Assembly (NCBI RefSeq): GCF_037975245.1
Contig: NC_092564.1
Coordinates: 9,089,984 to 9,153,983 of the forward strand
Source: Apostichopus japonicus
Taxonomy: Eukaryota > Echinodermata > Holothuroidea > Aspidochirotida > Stichopodidae
Length of the DNA: 64,000 bases
Direction: 5' to 3'
In this document: positions 33,950-45,949 of the stretch, piece after piece
How the letters are laid out: each line of letters starts with the position of its first letter
Position numbering within the stretch: position 1 is the first letter of the stretch
Notes under the pieces: model-generated
Databases searched by the model: none
Told to the model about the DNA's origin: nothing
The model's input: only the letters and a program-made list of their open reading frames with translations
Program-made: the position numbers and the translations under genes

Positions 33950-34300
33950 AATCATCAGACGACTCTACATCATCATCGTATGTTGTTACATCATCATCGT
34001 ACAATAATACATTATCGTCGTATAGTAATACATCATCATCGTATATTTTTACATCGTCATTGTATAATAATACATCATCATCGTGCAATAATACATCATC
34101 ATCGTATATTTTTAAATCATCATCGTACAATAATACATCATCATCGTATTATAATACATTATCATCGTATAATGATACATTATCATCGTATAATAATACA
34201 TCAGCATCGTATATTTTTGCATAATCATCGTACAATAATACATCATCGTCGTACAATAATACATTATCATCGTATATTTCACATCATCATTGTATAATGT
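33950..34300. repeat. 21-bp minisatellite, about 16-17 copies, 3' of paralog B
   Basis: Same family as 16855-17048, expanded by about seven units. Both strands are open for long stretches (His/Ile-rich plus, Asp/Tyr/Leu-rich minus), which reflects the period being a multiple of three. Confidence 0.85.
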
Positions 34301-34788
34301 TGACGTTGATAAGTTACCCAAAAAAACAGACTGTCCTACCTCCTCCTTCCTCCATCGGTCCTCTCCCTTTGAGTTTCGCCTCCCTTCTTTCCCCTATAAT
34401 AATCACCACCTCCCACCCTGACCATTCTTCATTTCCATTCGCCTTTGGTGGAAATCGCCTTTGGAATCGATATCATTTCCGGGACACTTCCAGAACATTA
34501 GCCACATTTTCACCAAATCATGATATACAGTTTTGCTTAGTGCTGATTCCTTTAGATTTGATCACGTGACTATATATTCATTGATTTTTTCCCCTCATAA
34601 TGTCACATTAAATTGATCTTTTTATACAAGAACCCACTCCCGCCCCCCCCCCCCCACCCCCACAAAAAAATGGTACCTGAACTTTTTTCCATATAGTTTT
34701 CCTCCGTCAGGTTTCTCCGTGTCTGCCAAACAAATAAGTTATGGTTTAGACTGCACCTACATTCCTACATATATGATGGAGGTCAACT

Positions 34789-34982
34789 TTAGGATTCTAA
34801 ATAATCCCATAGAAATCGCGTATCATTCAATACGGATGCTAGCTCGAGAACGTATGGTCGATAGAAATTTCGTAAAATCTCTCGAGTTGAGTTCAACATT
34901 GGTCCAGAGTTCGTTTTCTGTTGGTATTCATTCTTGATTTCTTGGCTGCATATTTCGTCAATTTTATTCACCGATAGCTTTC
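34789..34982 (-). CDS. Paralog B exon 7: C-terminus and stop
   Basis: 194 nt, KLSVNKIDEICSQEIKNEYQ..., GPMLNSTREILRNFYRPY, stop TAA at 34789-34791. Acceptor ...CTTATAG. Confidence 0.92.
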
Positions 34983-35424
34983 CTATAAGATATTGACCCA
35001 AAAAAGAAGAAGAAGGTAAAAACAATAACAACTATAGCGTTAAAAATAATAAAAGCGTATCGATTATTTACAACGTCAATGTATAATGAGTTGGAATATA
35101 GGTCAAATTTAACAATATGGAGCTCATACTTACTTATTTCTAGAAAATGATAAACTTCTGCTAAAATTCGATTACACTGCTGGTGCCATTCTTCCAGTTT
35201 AATAATATAGAGCTGTTCTCTAGGGTAGACTCTCAACCAGTCAAGTAGAGGTACAATATACAGGCTGACACGCACCCTCTGTTTAAAGAAAGGCACGAGT
35301 CCACAAATAAAGAAAATCAAACAATTATCGTATTTTTTTTTAAATCAAATATCGTTTGCATTGCATATATAAGTTTCTAACAATGTATGCTTTTACAACG
35401 TTGCCAGCCGATCTCTTTGCGTTT

Positions 35425-35489
<65 letters not shown>

Positions 35490-35890
35490 ATATATATATG
35501 TCCATGTTTTTATAGGCAAGCCAAGCCGTAAATAAGAATCGAATGTGTAGCAAGTGGTATGACAGATATACAGTAAATCAATAAAGAATAACACACCAGA
35601 AAATTTCCACTTCACGACCGGTTTCGTACTTTTGGGACACATCAGGCGAAGGTAGGAATCGAACCCCGGATCTTCGTGTCACGAACCAAAGTCCGTACCA
35701 CTCGACCACAGTGATTCTACTGGTGAGTTAAGGCGTATAAATTGGCTTTGAATAACTGTCATTAATGGCGTATTGCCCAAGTGTTATGATTGTACAGAGT
35801 GCACCCCTGGCGCATTGAATCTGACAATTTTACACAGAAAACCGGTCGTGAAGTGGAATTTTTCTGGTGTGTTATATTTTATTGAATTAC

Positions 35891-35938
<48 letters not shown>

Positions 35939-38900
35939 ATGTCACATGTGACTTGTCATCCATAGTATATATTAAATAATAATAATAGTAACAAACACCG
36001 AGCAGTTCCGCTTGTATTACTTTTAATTTTTGAGGAATGACCCTTTGAATAATATGCGAGGCTCATTGATACGGTGACTGGACTACTTAGTCTAACGCAC
36101 AGAGCATGACGTCAGTTCCTCAAATGAATGACAAACCTCGACCGGAAAGCGTTAGTGTTTCATAGTCTCGAATGGCACTGTTTATACAATGCGATACATA
36201 TTTATAGATATATATAGCTGATATGAAACTGTTTTGGTTAAGAAATGATAAAACAACCGATTAACATTGACAAACTTTCTTTTCTTGTAGGACTATAGAT
36301 ATATCACATATCGAGATGAAAGTTCTGCTCAAAACTCTTTGCTTAAAGGTGTGTACACATCAATTTATCCATGATGATGAATGACTAAATTTTCACTCTG
36401 TAAGTGAGCCCGATCTGCAGAATTTTCTCTAACCAGCTAATTGGCTGAGGAAATCACTCTAAAAAGAGTGATTTACTGCAATTTTACAGGTCGATCTTTA
36501 CCGATAGGTATTTATGTTGAGTGTAGACACATGAACGAATAGAACGATGTGAAGTACAGTTGTTAAAGATTTCCAATTCGGCGACCACTCTTTTATGAAA
36601 ATCTTCCGGGGAAGTTTTCACCCCTGTCGGTTTTCCCGGTTTTCCCGGTCGGTTGAAATAAAGATAACCTGAATATAATCTGAAACGAAAAAAACAAATC
36701 TTGCTTTGATTTGCGCTAAATGACTGATGATTGTGGAGATATAGCCTATAGTTTCTGAAAAGTTGTGAATTGTACTTTTAAAGAAAAGTCACCTAAGATG
36801 GAAACGGTTGAAGAAATGGTTATTCAGCTCCACAGCTCTGGAACAGTCTCCCCTTACATCTGAAAACAAATCCAGCATGTGTCAACTTTCCAGAAAGAAC
36901 TCAAAACGTTCTTATTCATGAATCCATTTGTTTAATAACTGTTGTGTCCATTTGGAGTACTTTGCTCCTGCAGCGCTTCTGAGCAGTTTTTTTAACTGGA
37001 TAAAAGCGCTTGATAAATTCTTATATTATTATTATTACTAGTGACAGTATTTTATATGACATAACAAAGACTGACAAAAATACAGGAAAAATGATACACT
37101 TTGTGGTTCTTCTTTATGTAAACTAATACAACGTCCCATGGTGCTATCTCATATTATCTATCTATAGATAGCTCTGTGCTCTATGTCCAGTGGACAGAGC
37201 GGAATATATGTTGATACTAGTTGCTCCTAGTGGAACACTAGTAGTTGTAACTCGGAGTTTCACGCGTTATAGCGATCGTCAGACAACTATAGGAGGTTTG
37301 AAAGTTGAGCAGTATAACAGTAATATTATGTAACAGTAATAGCATGTTATTGTATAGTATGTTTTGTTATGTTATGTTATAGTAATAGTTAAGTATAGTA
37401 TATATAGTAATAGTATGTTATACACTCCGAAGTATTGATACGATACTCACGAGTGCGTGTAGTATAACAGTTATAGTATGTAACAGTAACAGTATGTTAT
37501 AGTTGTTATAGTATGGTATGGTATGTTTTGTTATGTTATGTTATAGTACAGTATAGTAATAGTTTAGTATATGTATATATAGTAATAATATGAGTAATAG
37601 TATGTTATTCACACTGAAATAATGAATACGCAATAGTTAATTGATAACGCATACGTGTAGTATAACTGTAATAGTATACGTTGTACACACTGAATTACTG
37701 AATACGCAATAGCTAATTGATCACGCATGCGCATACAACTACCGTGCTGTTGGATCTCTAAAAGATACAATAAGTTTTGCACTTGGTAGAAAGTGATGTA
37801 TGAGGTCAGCTGCGACGTAAGGTGGTCCACTTTCATAATGCTGCGGATAAAAGGTTTCCCATCCTTTGTTATCCCAAAATGTTGAAGCCGATCCGTCTCC
37901 TGTGTAGAGAGTAAATTACAAACTCACATCTAAATATTCACATTTGCAGTTTTGACAACACCTAGTAGCCCTATAGTTAGAAAAACACTTAGGAGAATTT
38001 GTAGATGGGAAGTTCGTTTGAAACTATAAACGGTGGAATTTATATTCATCCCCGATCTGACATTTCCGAGATATCATAGTTTAAGTTTCTTACTTTTCTA
38101 CAAAACTCTTCTGTGTTTACAAACCCTACCAAAGAAATTGTTTGATATGAGGGGAGGCCACTCCCTGCCACCCTTGCCACCATTCCCTGCCACAATCTTT
38201 GGTAAAAATGTGTACCCTCCTTAAATTGTTGATGCCCGCCCCTGTCCATGTATACTTCCTGGTGTCGAGGGTGCACACCGGTACTACTTTATTGCTTCCC
38301 ATCGATCCCTGTTCACAATCTCGGAAACCTGCACACATTTCTTAAGATTCCTGTCAGTAGATTTTATCTTGAGTTCAGGTCCCTTGCTGACTCTAGAAAC
38401 CTTTCACCAAAATCTTTAAAACCATCGATATTCCAGATGATTGAAAACTACCCTGGAATTATAGTTGTAAGCCTTGAGAATGGTAGAATTGGAAGAGGAA
38501 GTGAGCGTTGATCCTGAATGAGGTCAGTGGGGGGGGGGGGGGGTGCAGTGCTAAAATGTGACCTACTTTTGGTAAGCTATAGGTTGATTTGAGTACATAC
38601 ATAGAATGGAGGCAGGTAAGACAATAGTAAAAGTGCATTGATTGTGCTTTTGCAGGTTAGGACGTATTTACCAACAATAGCTGTCTCGGCTGACCCTGTA
38701 GCGGATTTTCGAGCTGCGATAATCCCTTTCATAATAAACTTGGACGAGTAGATCTGTAAATCTTGCATACCTGTGTAGAGAGGCAAACAAGAAACAGACC
38801 AAGAGCCTACTAACAACTTTAATCACATTATATCTATGAACAACCATTTAGCGGTTCGTATATATTTAGCGAGTTACAAACCGAATACAGAAACCTATTT

Positions 38901-41900
38901 TGTCCCACACATTTATATCATTTTAATGACTCATACTATTTTATAAGCAGAACCTGTGAGGGCTGTGTTGAATTTCATTTTTCCGCGGTGAGATATTGGT
39001 GGCTGACATATTTGAATAGTCAAGTACGATAGTTCCACCAGATTGTGACGGGAAGATCCAGCACCAAAACTAGACTTTAACTACAAAGGAAGCTGTGAAG
39101 CACTCGAGGTTTACCTTACGTCCTATTATAATAACCCTTAAAGTTTAAGGGCTGAATGAGCCTTACACGTCTTGGTCTCTTTACCACAGACACACTTTAG
39201 CAGTCAATCTTCCTTTTGGACTCTGGAGGGATGGTGAGGAAGAGAGAGTGAGTGCGAGGGAGAGAGAGGGCAGTGGCGGAGCGTCCATACAGTCAGGGGG
39301 GCGGATGCCCCCACCTGACGCCCTTTTTACCACTTTTTACTTATTCGCGAGTATGGACTTTTTTATTGCGCTCTCATCTTCCTATTGACATTTGTCACAT
39401 TATATGCAAATTTGCAAGGCCCGAAAAGGGTCATTTCCGGCGATCTAGTGAGTATCTTTACTCAAAAATGTCTGTACGCTCCGCGCCAACCTATGGTGGC
39501 GCTCCGCTAAGATAGTGTCGAAAGCGCCCCTACAGACCATTCTCGCTCCCCTGACCAATACCCCTAGTTCCGCCACTGAGAGAGGGGTGGGGTGGAGGGG
39601 GGTGGGACGATGTCTGGAATGTTGAAGAGTCAAATGAGAAAAAACGTAACAGCTTATTGTCCGAAAATTCGAATTTGGGTGAACTAACATCAGGTAGGCC
39701 TATTTAATACTGTTTTGTGGAGATGGATTTGAAATCCGTTCTGTATGTTGTCACTTTTCTATATATACTAAGATAATCACCGGGCTGCGTTTTGTTTACT
39801 AAAGTAATATAAACATATTCCCTTCCGACAGCCCTCCTTAGTACCTTGTGACTACTGTGTTATATCGATTATAGAAATGAAGAGCAAGAGAGAGTTGAAA
39901 TAACATGATAAAGGTATTTCGTAATATTAAACATACGTGTTGATTTGCTAGCTCGAGTCCACCAATGTATTTCTTTGACTTCGCCGAAAATGTCTGGATG
40001 GCCGTTTATCCGGGCAAAAATATCGGTGGTTCCACATTTGGGATTGCCGAGTAGAAAAAAATATGGTAGGCAAATCATTTCTGAATTTGTGCGTGCAGTC
40101 TGGTAACAAGGATTTTTATAATCTGGCATAAACTTTGGGACATGTTTGAAAATCTGTGGATAGAACAACAACAAAAAGAATATTTATTGTTGTTTTCAAA
40201 TAGTTTGATAGTTGTAGACTTGACCAGATCAAGCCACCGTGAATATATATATTAATGGCTACTTGCCCAAGTCGTATGTTATACACAGAACAATGCTATG
40301 ACTATAGACTAATTTCCTCTTTAGATCAGGAATAGAGGCTAGACTTGAGAAAGTCCCTCCACATACAGCATAAATACATGTTTCCAACTGGTATATCCTA
40401 TCCACCATATGTTAGCCGATGACTAAGACTTAAGACTATAGCAGTTATAGATTTAACTTAAACCCATGCATCATGGTGGTTTATAGTTTGAGTAAGAAGA
40501 AGTGAATGTTTAGGATAGTACTGGAAGTACTGTAAGTGAGGAAAAAATACACGGAGGACAGATATATCATTCATTATGAGAGGTAATTCCTATTGAGTAG
40601 AAGATCTACTAGTGGAGAGAGGTAACTTAAGGTAAGTGAGGAAACATACATGGAGGACAGCTACCATTCATTATGAGAGGTAATTTATATTGAGTAGAAG
40701 ACCTACTAGTGAGGCGAAATAACTTAAGGTAAGTGAGGAAAAATACACGGAAGACAGCTGTCACTCATTATGAGAGGTAATTCGTATTGAGTAGAAGACC
40801 TACTAGTGGAGAGAGGTAACTTAAGGTAAGTGAGGAAACATACATGGAGGACAGTTACCATTCATTATGAGAGGTAATTCATATTGAGTAGAAGACCTAC
40901 TAGTGAGGCGAAATAACTTAAGGTAAGTGAGGAAAAATACACGGAGGACAGCTGTCACTCATTATGAGAGGTAATTCGTATAAGTTGAGTAGAAGACCTA
41001 CTAGTGGAGAGAGGTAACTTAAGGTAAGTGAAGAAACATACACGGAGGACAGCTACCATTCATTATGAGAGGAAATTCGTATTGAGTAGAAGACCTACTA
41101 GTGGGGAGAGGTATCTTGTGGGAAATGAGGATAGTTAATGAAGGAGAGGTGCATTCAGGAGGGGAGATAATCCATATTGTGTAGAAGACGTGTTAATCTG
41201 GAGAGGTAACTCTGTCATATGAAGAGATGTACTGTACGTTCATGAAGATATGTATACGTCCAGGGACCGAGATAATTGAGATAAGAGAACTAATTAGGCA
41301 GCAGACACACTAGTGAGGAGAGATGACTCGATGCAGTGAGGAGAGATGAATCGATGCAGGGAGGAGAGATGACTCGATGCAGGTAAGAGAGATGACTCGA
41401 TGCAGGGAGGAGAGATGACACGATGCAGTGAGGAGAGATGACTCGATGCAGGGAAGCGTGAGATGACTCGATGCATGGGAGGAGAGATGACTCGATGCAG
41501 TGAGGAGAGATGACTTGATGCAGGGAGGAGAAATGACTCGATGCAGGAAGGAGAGACTACTCGATGCAGTGAGGAGAGATGACTCGATGCAGGGAGGAGA
41601 GATGACTCGATGCAGTGAGGAGAGATGACTCGATGCAGTGAGGAGAGATGACTCGATGCAGGGAGGAGAGATGACTCGATGCAGGGAGGCGTGAGATGAC
41701 TCGTTCAGGAAGGAGAGATGACTCGATGCAGTGAGGAGAGATGACTTGATGCAGGGAGGCGTGAGATAACTCGATGTAGGTAGGAGAGATGACTCGATGC
41801 ACGGAGGAGAGATGACTCGATGCAGGGAGGCGCGGGATGACTGGATGCAGGGAGTAGAGATTACCCGATGCAGGGAGGAGAGATGACTTGATGCAGGGAG

Positions 41901-42671
41901 GAGAGATGACTCAATGCAGGGAAGGGTGAGATGACTCGATGCAGGGAGTAGAGATTACTCGATGCAGGGAGGAGAAATGACTCGATGCAGGGAGGGGAGA
42001 TGACGATGCAGGGAGGAGAAATGACTCGAAGCAGGGAGGAGAGATTACTCGATGCAGGGAGGCGTGAGATGACTCGATGCAGGGAGGAGAGATGACTCGA
42101 TGCAGGGAGGCGTGAGATGACTCGATGTAGGTAGGAGAGATGACTCGATTCAGTGAGGAGAGATGACTCGATGCAGGGAGTAGAGAGAGATTACTAGGCC
42201 CGTGTATCATACAAAGTGCCAACCAAGCCAAACACAGCTATAAAACGACCGAACCAAACATTATTCTTACAATTAATGTGTCAGCAATAGAAACATTAAT
42301 TATCATCTATTTTTACTTACCAATGGACGGAGCTTTTTCAGACCGTGAGGTATCGGACGAGATGAGGATCTTTTCTTGATATCTGCAGGGTTACTGTAGT
42401 AACCTAGTGACAGTTGACGTAATGCAGATGATATCGTAGAATTAAGCTGCCAACCGCTTCTATTTAAAAGATTTTGGATAGATGTTGGCTGCTTTGTATT
42501 CAAATGCGATTCGTGTTCTACAGTCATAGTGTCTGTAGTGTAATTTGCACTTCTAATTTGATCTGTAACTTTGATCGGTAAGTATTTCATTGTTTGCACG
42601 GGTGTCCCGAATTGATCATACCTCACAGAGAGAATTGATATTCCAAAGCAACACAGTAGCAATGCTATCAT
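34789..42671 (-). CDS. CHST15-like: CHST15-like sulfotransferase, paralog B (seven coding exons, complete)
   Basis: Same seven-exon structure as paralog A: 42671-42321, 40153-39937, 38770-38672, 37899-37743, 36679-36502, 35278-35134, 34982-34789. Total 1,341 nt, 446 aa, all junctions in phase. Key motifs are intact: GNPKCGTTD, HWWTR, IVGDGSASTFWDN, RDPTA-RLYSGYLYF, LYIVPLLDWLRVYP, REILRNFYRPY. Differences from A include EVKEIHWW for KKKEMHWW, a four-residue-longer loop in exon 5 and scattered stem changes. It lacks the 1.8-kb element in the leader and the 1.9-kb element in intron 1. Predicted Golgi PAPS-dependent glycosaminoglycan sulfotransferase; acceptor unknown. Confidence 0.9.
35134..35278 (-). 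CDS. Paralog B exon 6
   Basis: 145 nt, protein identical in the visible core to paralog A exon 6 (RVRVSLYIVPLLDWLRVYPR...), donor GTAAGT, phases 0/1. Confidence 0.92.
35427..35485. repeat. (TA)n microsatellite in intron 5 of paralog B
   Basis: Counterpart of 18176-18270; here it leads into a different inserted block (35490-35935). Confidence 0.9.
35583..35882. mobile_element. Inverted-repeat block with a tRNA-like core
   Basis: 'acacaccagaaaatttccac...cacgaccggttt' (about 35589-35625) and its near complement (about 35838-35878) flank about 210 bp. The block includes a minus-strand tRNA-like segment (B-box 'ggttcgattcc', A-box 'tggtcgagtgg'). Possibly two facing SINE-like ends or one MITE; the family is unassigned. 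Confidence 0.5.
36502..36679 (-). CDS. Paralog B exon 5, with four-residue longer loop
   Basis: 178 nt, (R)LYSGYLYFNRPGKPGKPTGV..., then TSPEDFHKRVVAELEIFNNC. Relative to A (NRPGLAGRKKSPED) it is 12 nt longer, with a short PGK-PGK repeat; frame is kept. Confidence 0.92.
36830..37036 (+). mobile_element. LINE 3'-end fragment (B counterpart)
   Basis: Same relic as 19830-20060, with an extra base breaking the frame. Ends 'aaaagcgcttgataaattc' and (TTA)n. Confidence 0.65.
37310..37700. repeat. Degenerate 'agtatagtatgtta' satellite in paralog B intron 4
   Basis: Counterpart of 20340-20660 plus 21475-21660, uninterrupted here by the LINE/SINE block. Confidence 0.75.
37743..37899 (-). CDS. Paralog B exon 4
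   Basis: 157 nt, DGSASTFWDNKGWETFYPQH..., LPSAKLIVSFRDPTA, phases 1/2, donor CG|GTAGTT. Confidence 0.92.
38672..38770 (-). CDS. Paralog B exon 3
   Basis: 99 nt, MQDLQIYSSKFIMKGIIAAR... to TAIVG, phases 1/1, donor GTAAATAC. The split first codon is Arg. Confidence 0.85.
39271..39578. mobile_element. Small hAT-like element in paralog B intron 2
   Basis: 308 bp, termini CAGTGGCGGAGC and TTCCGCCACTG. 8-bp target duplication AGAGAGGG at 39263-39270 and 39579-39586. Paralog A has the uninterrupted site near 23260 ('cagagagagggggtac'). It carries the 'gcgccaac...tggtggcgct' module near 39485. Confidence 0.88.
39937..40153 (-). CDS. Paralog B exon 2: PAPS 5'-phosphosulfate-binding loop
   Basis: 217 nt, encodes IFKHVPKFMPDYKNPCYQTA..., LLGNPKCGTTDIFARING and GEVKEIHWWTRASKST. 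Donor GTATGT, phase 1. Confidence 0.92.
40530..41110. repeat. Minisatellite, about 100-bp period, 6 copies (paralog B intron 1)
   Basis: Same family as 1345-1798 and 26186-26560. Two alternating subtypes (acatggaggacag and acacggaggacag) suggest pairwise expansion. Confidence 0.85.
41300..42190. repeat. 23-bp minisatellite, roughly 37 copies, expanded only in paralog B
   Basis: Unit 'gggaggagagatgactcgat' + 'gca' with T/C and length variants (gggaggcgtgagatgactcg). Only about two copies are at the same place in the first and second units (1803-1858, 26555-26605). The minus-strand frames (HRVISPPCIESS...) are repeat artefacts. Confidence 0.95.
42321..42671 (-). CDS. Paralog B coding exon 1: signal anchor and stem
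   Basis: 117 codons from an ATG next to the acceptor TTTGCACAG, MIALLLCCFGISILSVRYDQ..., donor GTAAGT after LRPL. More diverged from the other two copies than they are from each other (e.g. TMTVEHESHLNTKQ). Confidence 0.85.
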
Positions 42672-42824
42672 CTGTGCAAACAAAATAAAGAAACAAGAAA
42701 AAATATAGATGATTCTTTTATAACTTGAACAAATCGAAACAAAACATACCTTTTAGTTTTAATCAATATTGTGACATCAGTTATAATTTTCGCAAAACAT
42801 AAGAATATTAAAGAAGAAACTTAC

Positions 42825-42910
42825 AAAATGGCAAGTGTTTATTTGACTATCTTCAAAGAAATTTTGGCCAATATCCCCATTCCATCCTTTACGCACAACT
42901 TGTCCATACT
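42825..42910 (-). other. Putative 5' leader exon of paralog B
   Basis: GTAAGT donor at 42819-42824. The short frame from ATG 42906 (MDKLCVKDGMGILAKISLKI...) ends with TAA inside the exon, unlike the first and second copies. No transposon follows: the sequence continues straight into 'gacatttcattcataag'. Confidence 0.4.
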
Positions 42911-44279
42911 GACATTTCATTCATAAGTAACTTCATTCCTGTCGTACTAAATACCACATGTTACGTGTTTAAGTAAAGAATAATATATTACTCATTGAAA
43001 AATTACTATATAAATTTCACGATACATATGTGGAACCAGGGAGGGGGACCAGGATCGGGGCACTCCCTTTAAAATGATTTTGCCACCAGACAAATGACCT
43101 ACAGAGATATCAAAACAAGGTGTAAAAACATAGTGGCAGAAATAGACACGTTTCGCGTTTATAATTTTAACCGATGTTTTCTTATGCACCGGTATATTAC
43201 ATTATAGTAATTTAAGACTCTACCGATATCCGTCCTACCCTGTCGCTAATTTCCCCCCTCGAGAACTAATGAGGGTAGTTTGCATAATTGTGCGTTCCGT
43301 ATTTATCAGACCGCATAACAACCTCTGTCAGTCATATACCAACCGAATCTCGCTAGTATAGTAACACTAGAAATTTTGGTTACTATCGTCTAAAAATAAT
43401 CTATATAATAATAATCATCTAAAAATAAATCGTCTAAAATGGTGCTATCTTTCCCATGTAGTAAAAGTACTGCTATAGTGTATACGACTTTGTGTGTGCC
43501 ATTCGGAAGAAAGTCTGAAAACTTACGGGGAAGGAAGGGGGGGGGGGGGAACACCAGTCCACCCCTTCATCGGCTACGGCCCTATACATATTGTAATATC
43601 AAGCATTTACAAATACATATTATTACGCGTGGGTAGAAACATGCATTGGTATAACATATTTCCAGACTATTCGACCAAAAATGGAGTTGATATGTTTTCA
43701 TTAAAGACAAAAATCAAGTTTCATATAGGACAGACAGTACTTTGACTAGAAAAGCCAATCGCTCTTGTTCAGAAAACCTCGTTCTTTGCTTAGTGTCGCA
43801 GTTGTTCAGTTGAGTCTAGTTGCAACCTGTCCTGTATAAAATTGGTAAATGAGGTGATTTCAAAATCTACTTACCCACATGGGTTTATACCACCTCTGTT
43901 GCAAGGTTAGGTGCCCAAAAAAACCAATAGAATCCATAGTTTTAGTAATATACGGTGATATTTACTGACCCGTTGTATAACCAACTATAGTATATACTGT
44001 TGGTTATAGCTTATGGACTTGCCTATCAGTGTGCAATGTCTTTGCTTTGTAACGGTCGGTTGCTGCAAGTGAAAAGAGTTTGGCCTGAATGGAAATTTCA
44101 TAAAGAAATAATCAACGAATAAATTTTGAATGCAGACACAAAAGAATGAGCAAATGTAAGTTGACCCGTTGTATAACAAAAGAACACACAACCAATCATT
44201 GGAAGCCATCACCTTACACAGGTTAACACAAGTCACAAACGATTTTTCATTACAGCTGGGCATTGAGTTGGAAATCTAG

Positions 44280-44280
<1 letters not shown>

Positions 44281-44335
<55 letters not shown>
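44281..44335. repeat. (TA)n microsatellite
   Basis: About 55 bp, marks the outer edge of the third sulfotransferase unit. Confidence 0.9.
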
Positions 44336-44338
<3 letters not shown>

Positions 44339-44511
44339 AATAAAAATATATGTATTTATATAGCGCTAATTTTGTACACAACATTCAAAAGCGCTTAACA
44401 AAGAAAAAGCCAACCAGTCGTGTCAATCAAAATAAGCAGGCTTAATCAGATACGTTTTTAACTTTATCTTGAAAGCATCCAGGGTCAAGGAGTCAATACA
44501 CATCAATTCCA

Positions 44512-44515
<4 letters not shown>
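44336..44515 (-). mobile_element. LINE 3' tail fragment
   Basis: Matches the C-terminal end of the LINE at 6460 ([20 protein letters not shown]) and continues into a 3' UTR with 'tttatatagcgct' and an (AATAA)-like end. A 5'-truncated relic bounded by (TA)n tracts. Confidence 0.7.
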
Positions 44516-44708
<193 letters not shown>

Positions 44709-44810
44709 TAGCGGAAGGCCCGTGGTTCGGATCCCGGTGGAGGCTGAAAGTTTTTACACTGTTCTTGATTTTCCAACTCATTACGATTTTCATTTATATA
44801 ACTATTTTCA
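44709..44810 (+). repeat. Partial tRNA-derived SINE-like repeat, copy 3
   Basis: Keeps the B-box half ('gaggctgaaagtttttacac', 'cattacgattttcattta') of the repeat at 18271-18530; the A-box half is replaced by (TA)n. Confidence 0.65.
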
Positions 44811-45054
44811 TTTATATAACTATATATGCAAGAATTTCGTCAAGGCCACCGCTTCAGGTAGCCAAACCCGTTTATTGCTTACTAGCCGTAAAAATACGGG
44901 ATTGCTAAGAAATTACGAGACAACAGCGACGAACCTGTAGAGGGTAGTATTGATATTATTTTTTAATCGGGTGGTGTGAAGGACAGAATTTACGAGGAAT
45001 ATACGAGCGAGCCCACCGTTAAGCCTGCTCATTTTGATTGACACGACTGGTTCG

Positions 45055-45500
<446 letters not shown>

Positions 45501-45649
45501 CAAAATAACGTAATACGGGAACCGTGAGCGCCGAGCACAGTTGCACCCGAAACCGAGTTCCGAGGGCACTCGAAATGGTCCGACCCGCTGTAGGGGTTAG
45601 TATTTAGTGGCTTCCAATGCTAGTTGTAGTACTAATCGACTAGTATGGA

Positions 45650-45930
45650 ACGCCAAAAGGACTACAGGTGGCGTTGCTACCTTAAATAGGAGGTACGTGC
45701 TACTACCCTAAATAGGAGGTGCTAATACCTACATATGAGGTGCTATTACCCTAAATAGCAGGTGCTACTACTCTAAGCAGGAGGTGCATGCTACTACTCT
45801 AAACAGAAAGTGCTACTACTCTAAACAGAAGTTGCTACTTCTCTAAGCAGATGGTGTTACTACTCCAAAGTGACGATGCTGCTGTAAAAGCTGGTGCAAC
45901 TACCCTAAAACGGAAGGTGCTAATACTTCA
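45650..45930. repeat. Minisatellite, about 25-bp unit, roughly 11 copies
   Basis: Unit like 'ggtgctactaccctaaatag' + 'gag', degenerating towards the right (ctctaagcag, ctctaaacag). No coding. Confidence 0.85.
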
Positions 45931-45949
45931 AATTTGAGTCGCTTATAAT

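Noticed and set aside
33980-34297. His/Ile-repeat or Asp/Tyr-repeat peptide gene
   Set aside because: The 21-bp tandem repeat keeps all frames of that phase open; unit number differs between paralogs and no start context is seen.
41300-42190. CRISPR-like array
   Set aside because: Unit-to-unit repetition without unique spacers, in a eukaryotic intron.
41294-42231. A protein with HRVISPPCIESS-type repeats
   Set aside because: Pure translation of the 23-bp minisatellite; no start, splice or domain support, and absent from the other paralogous units.
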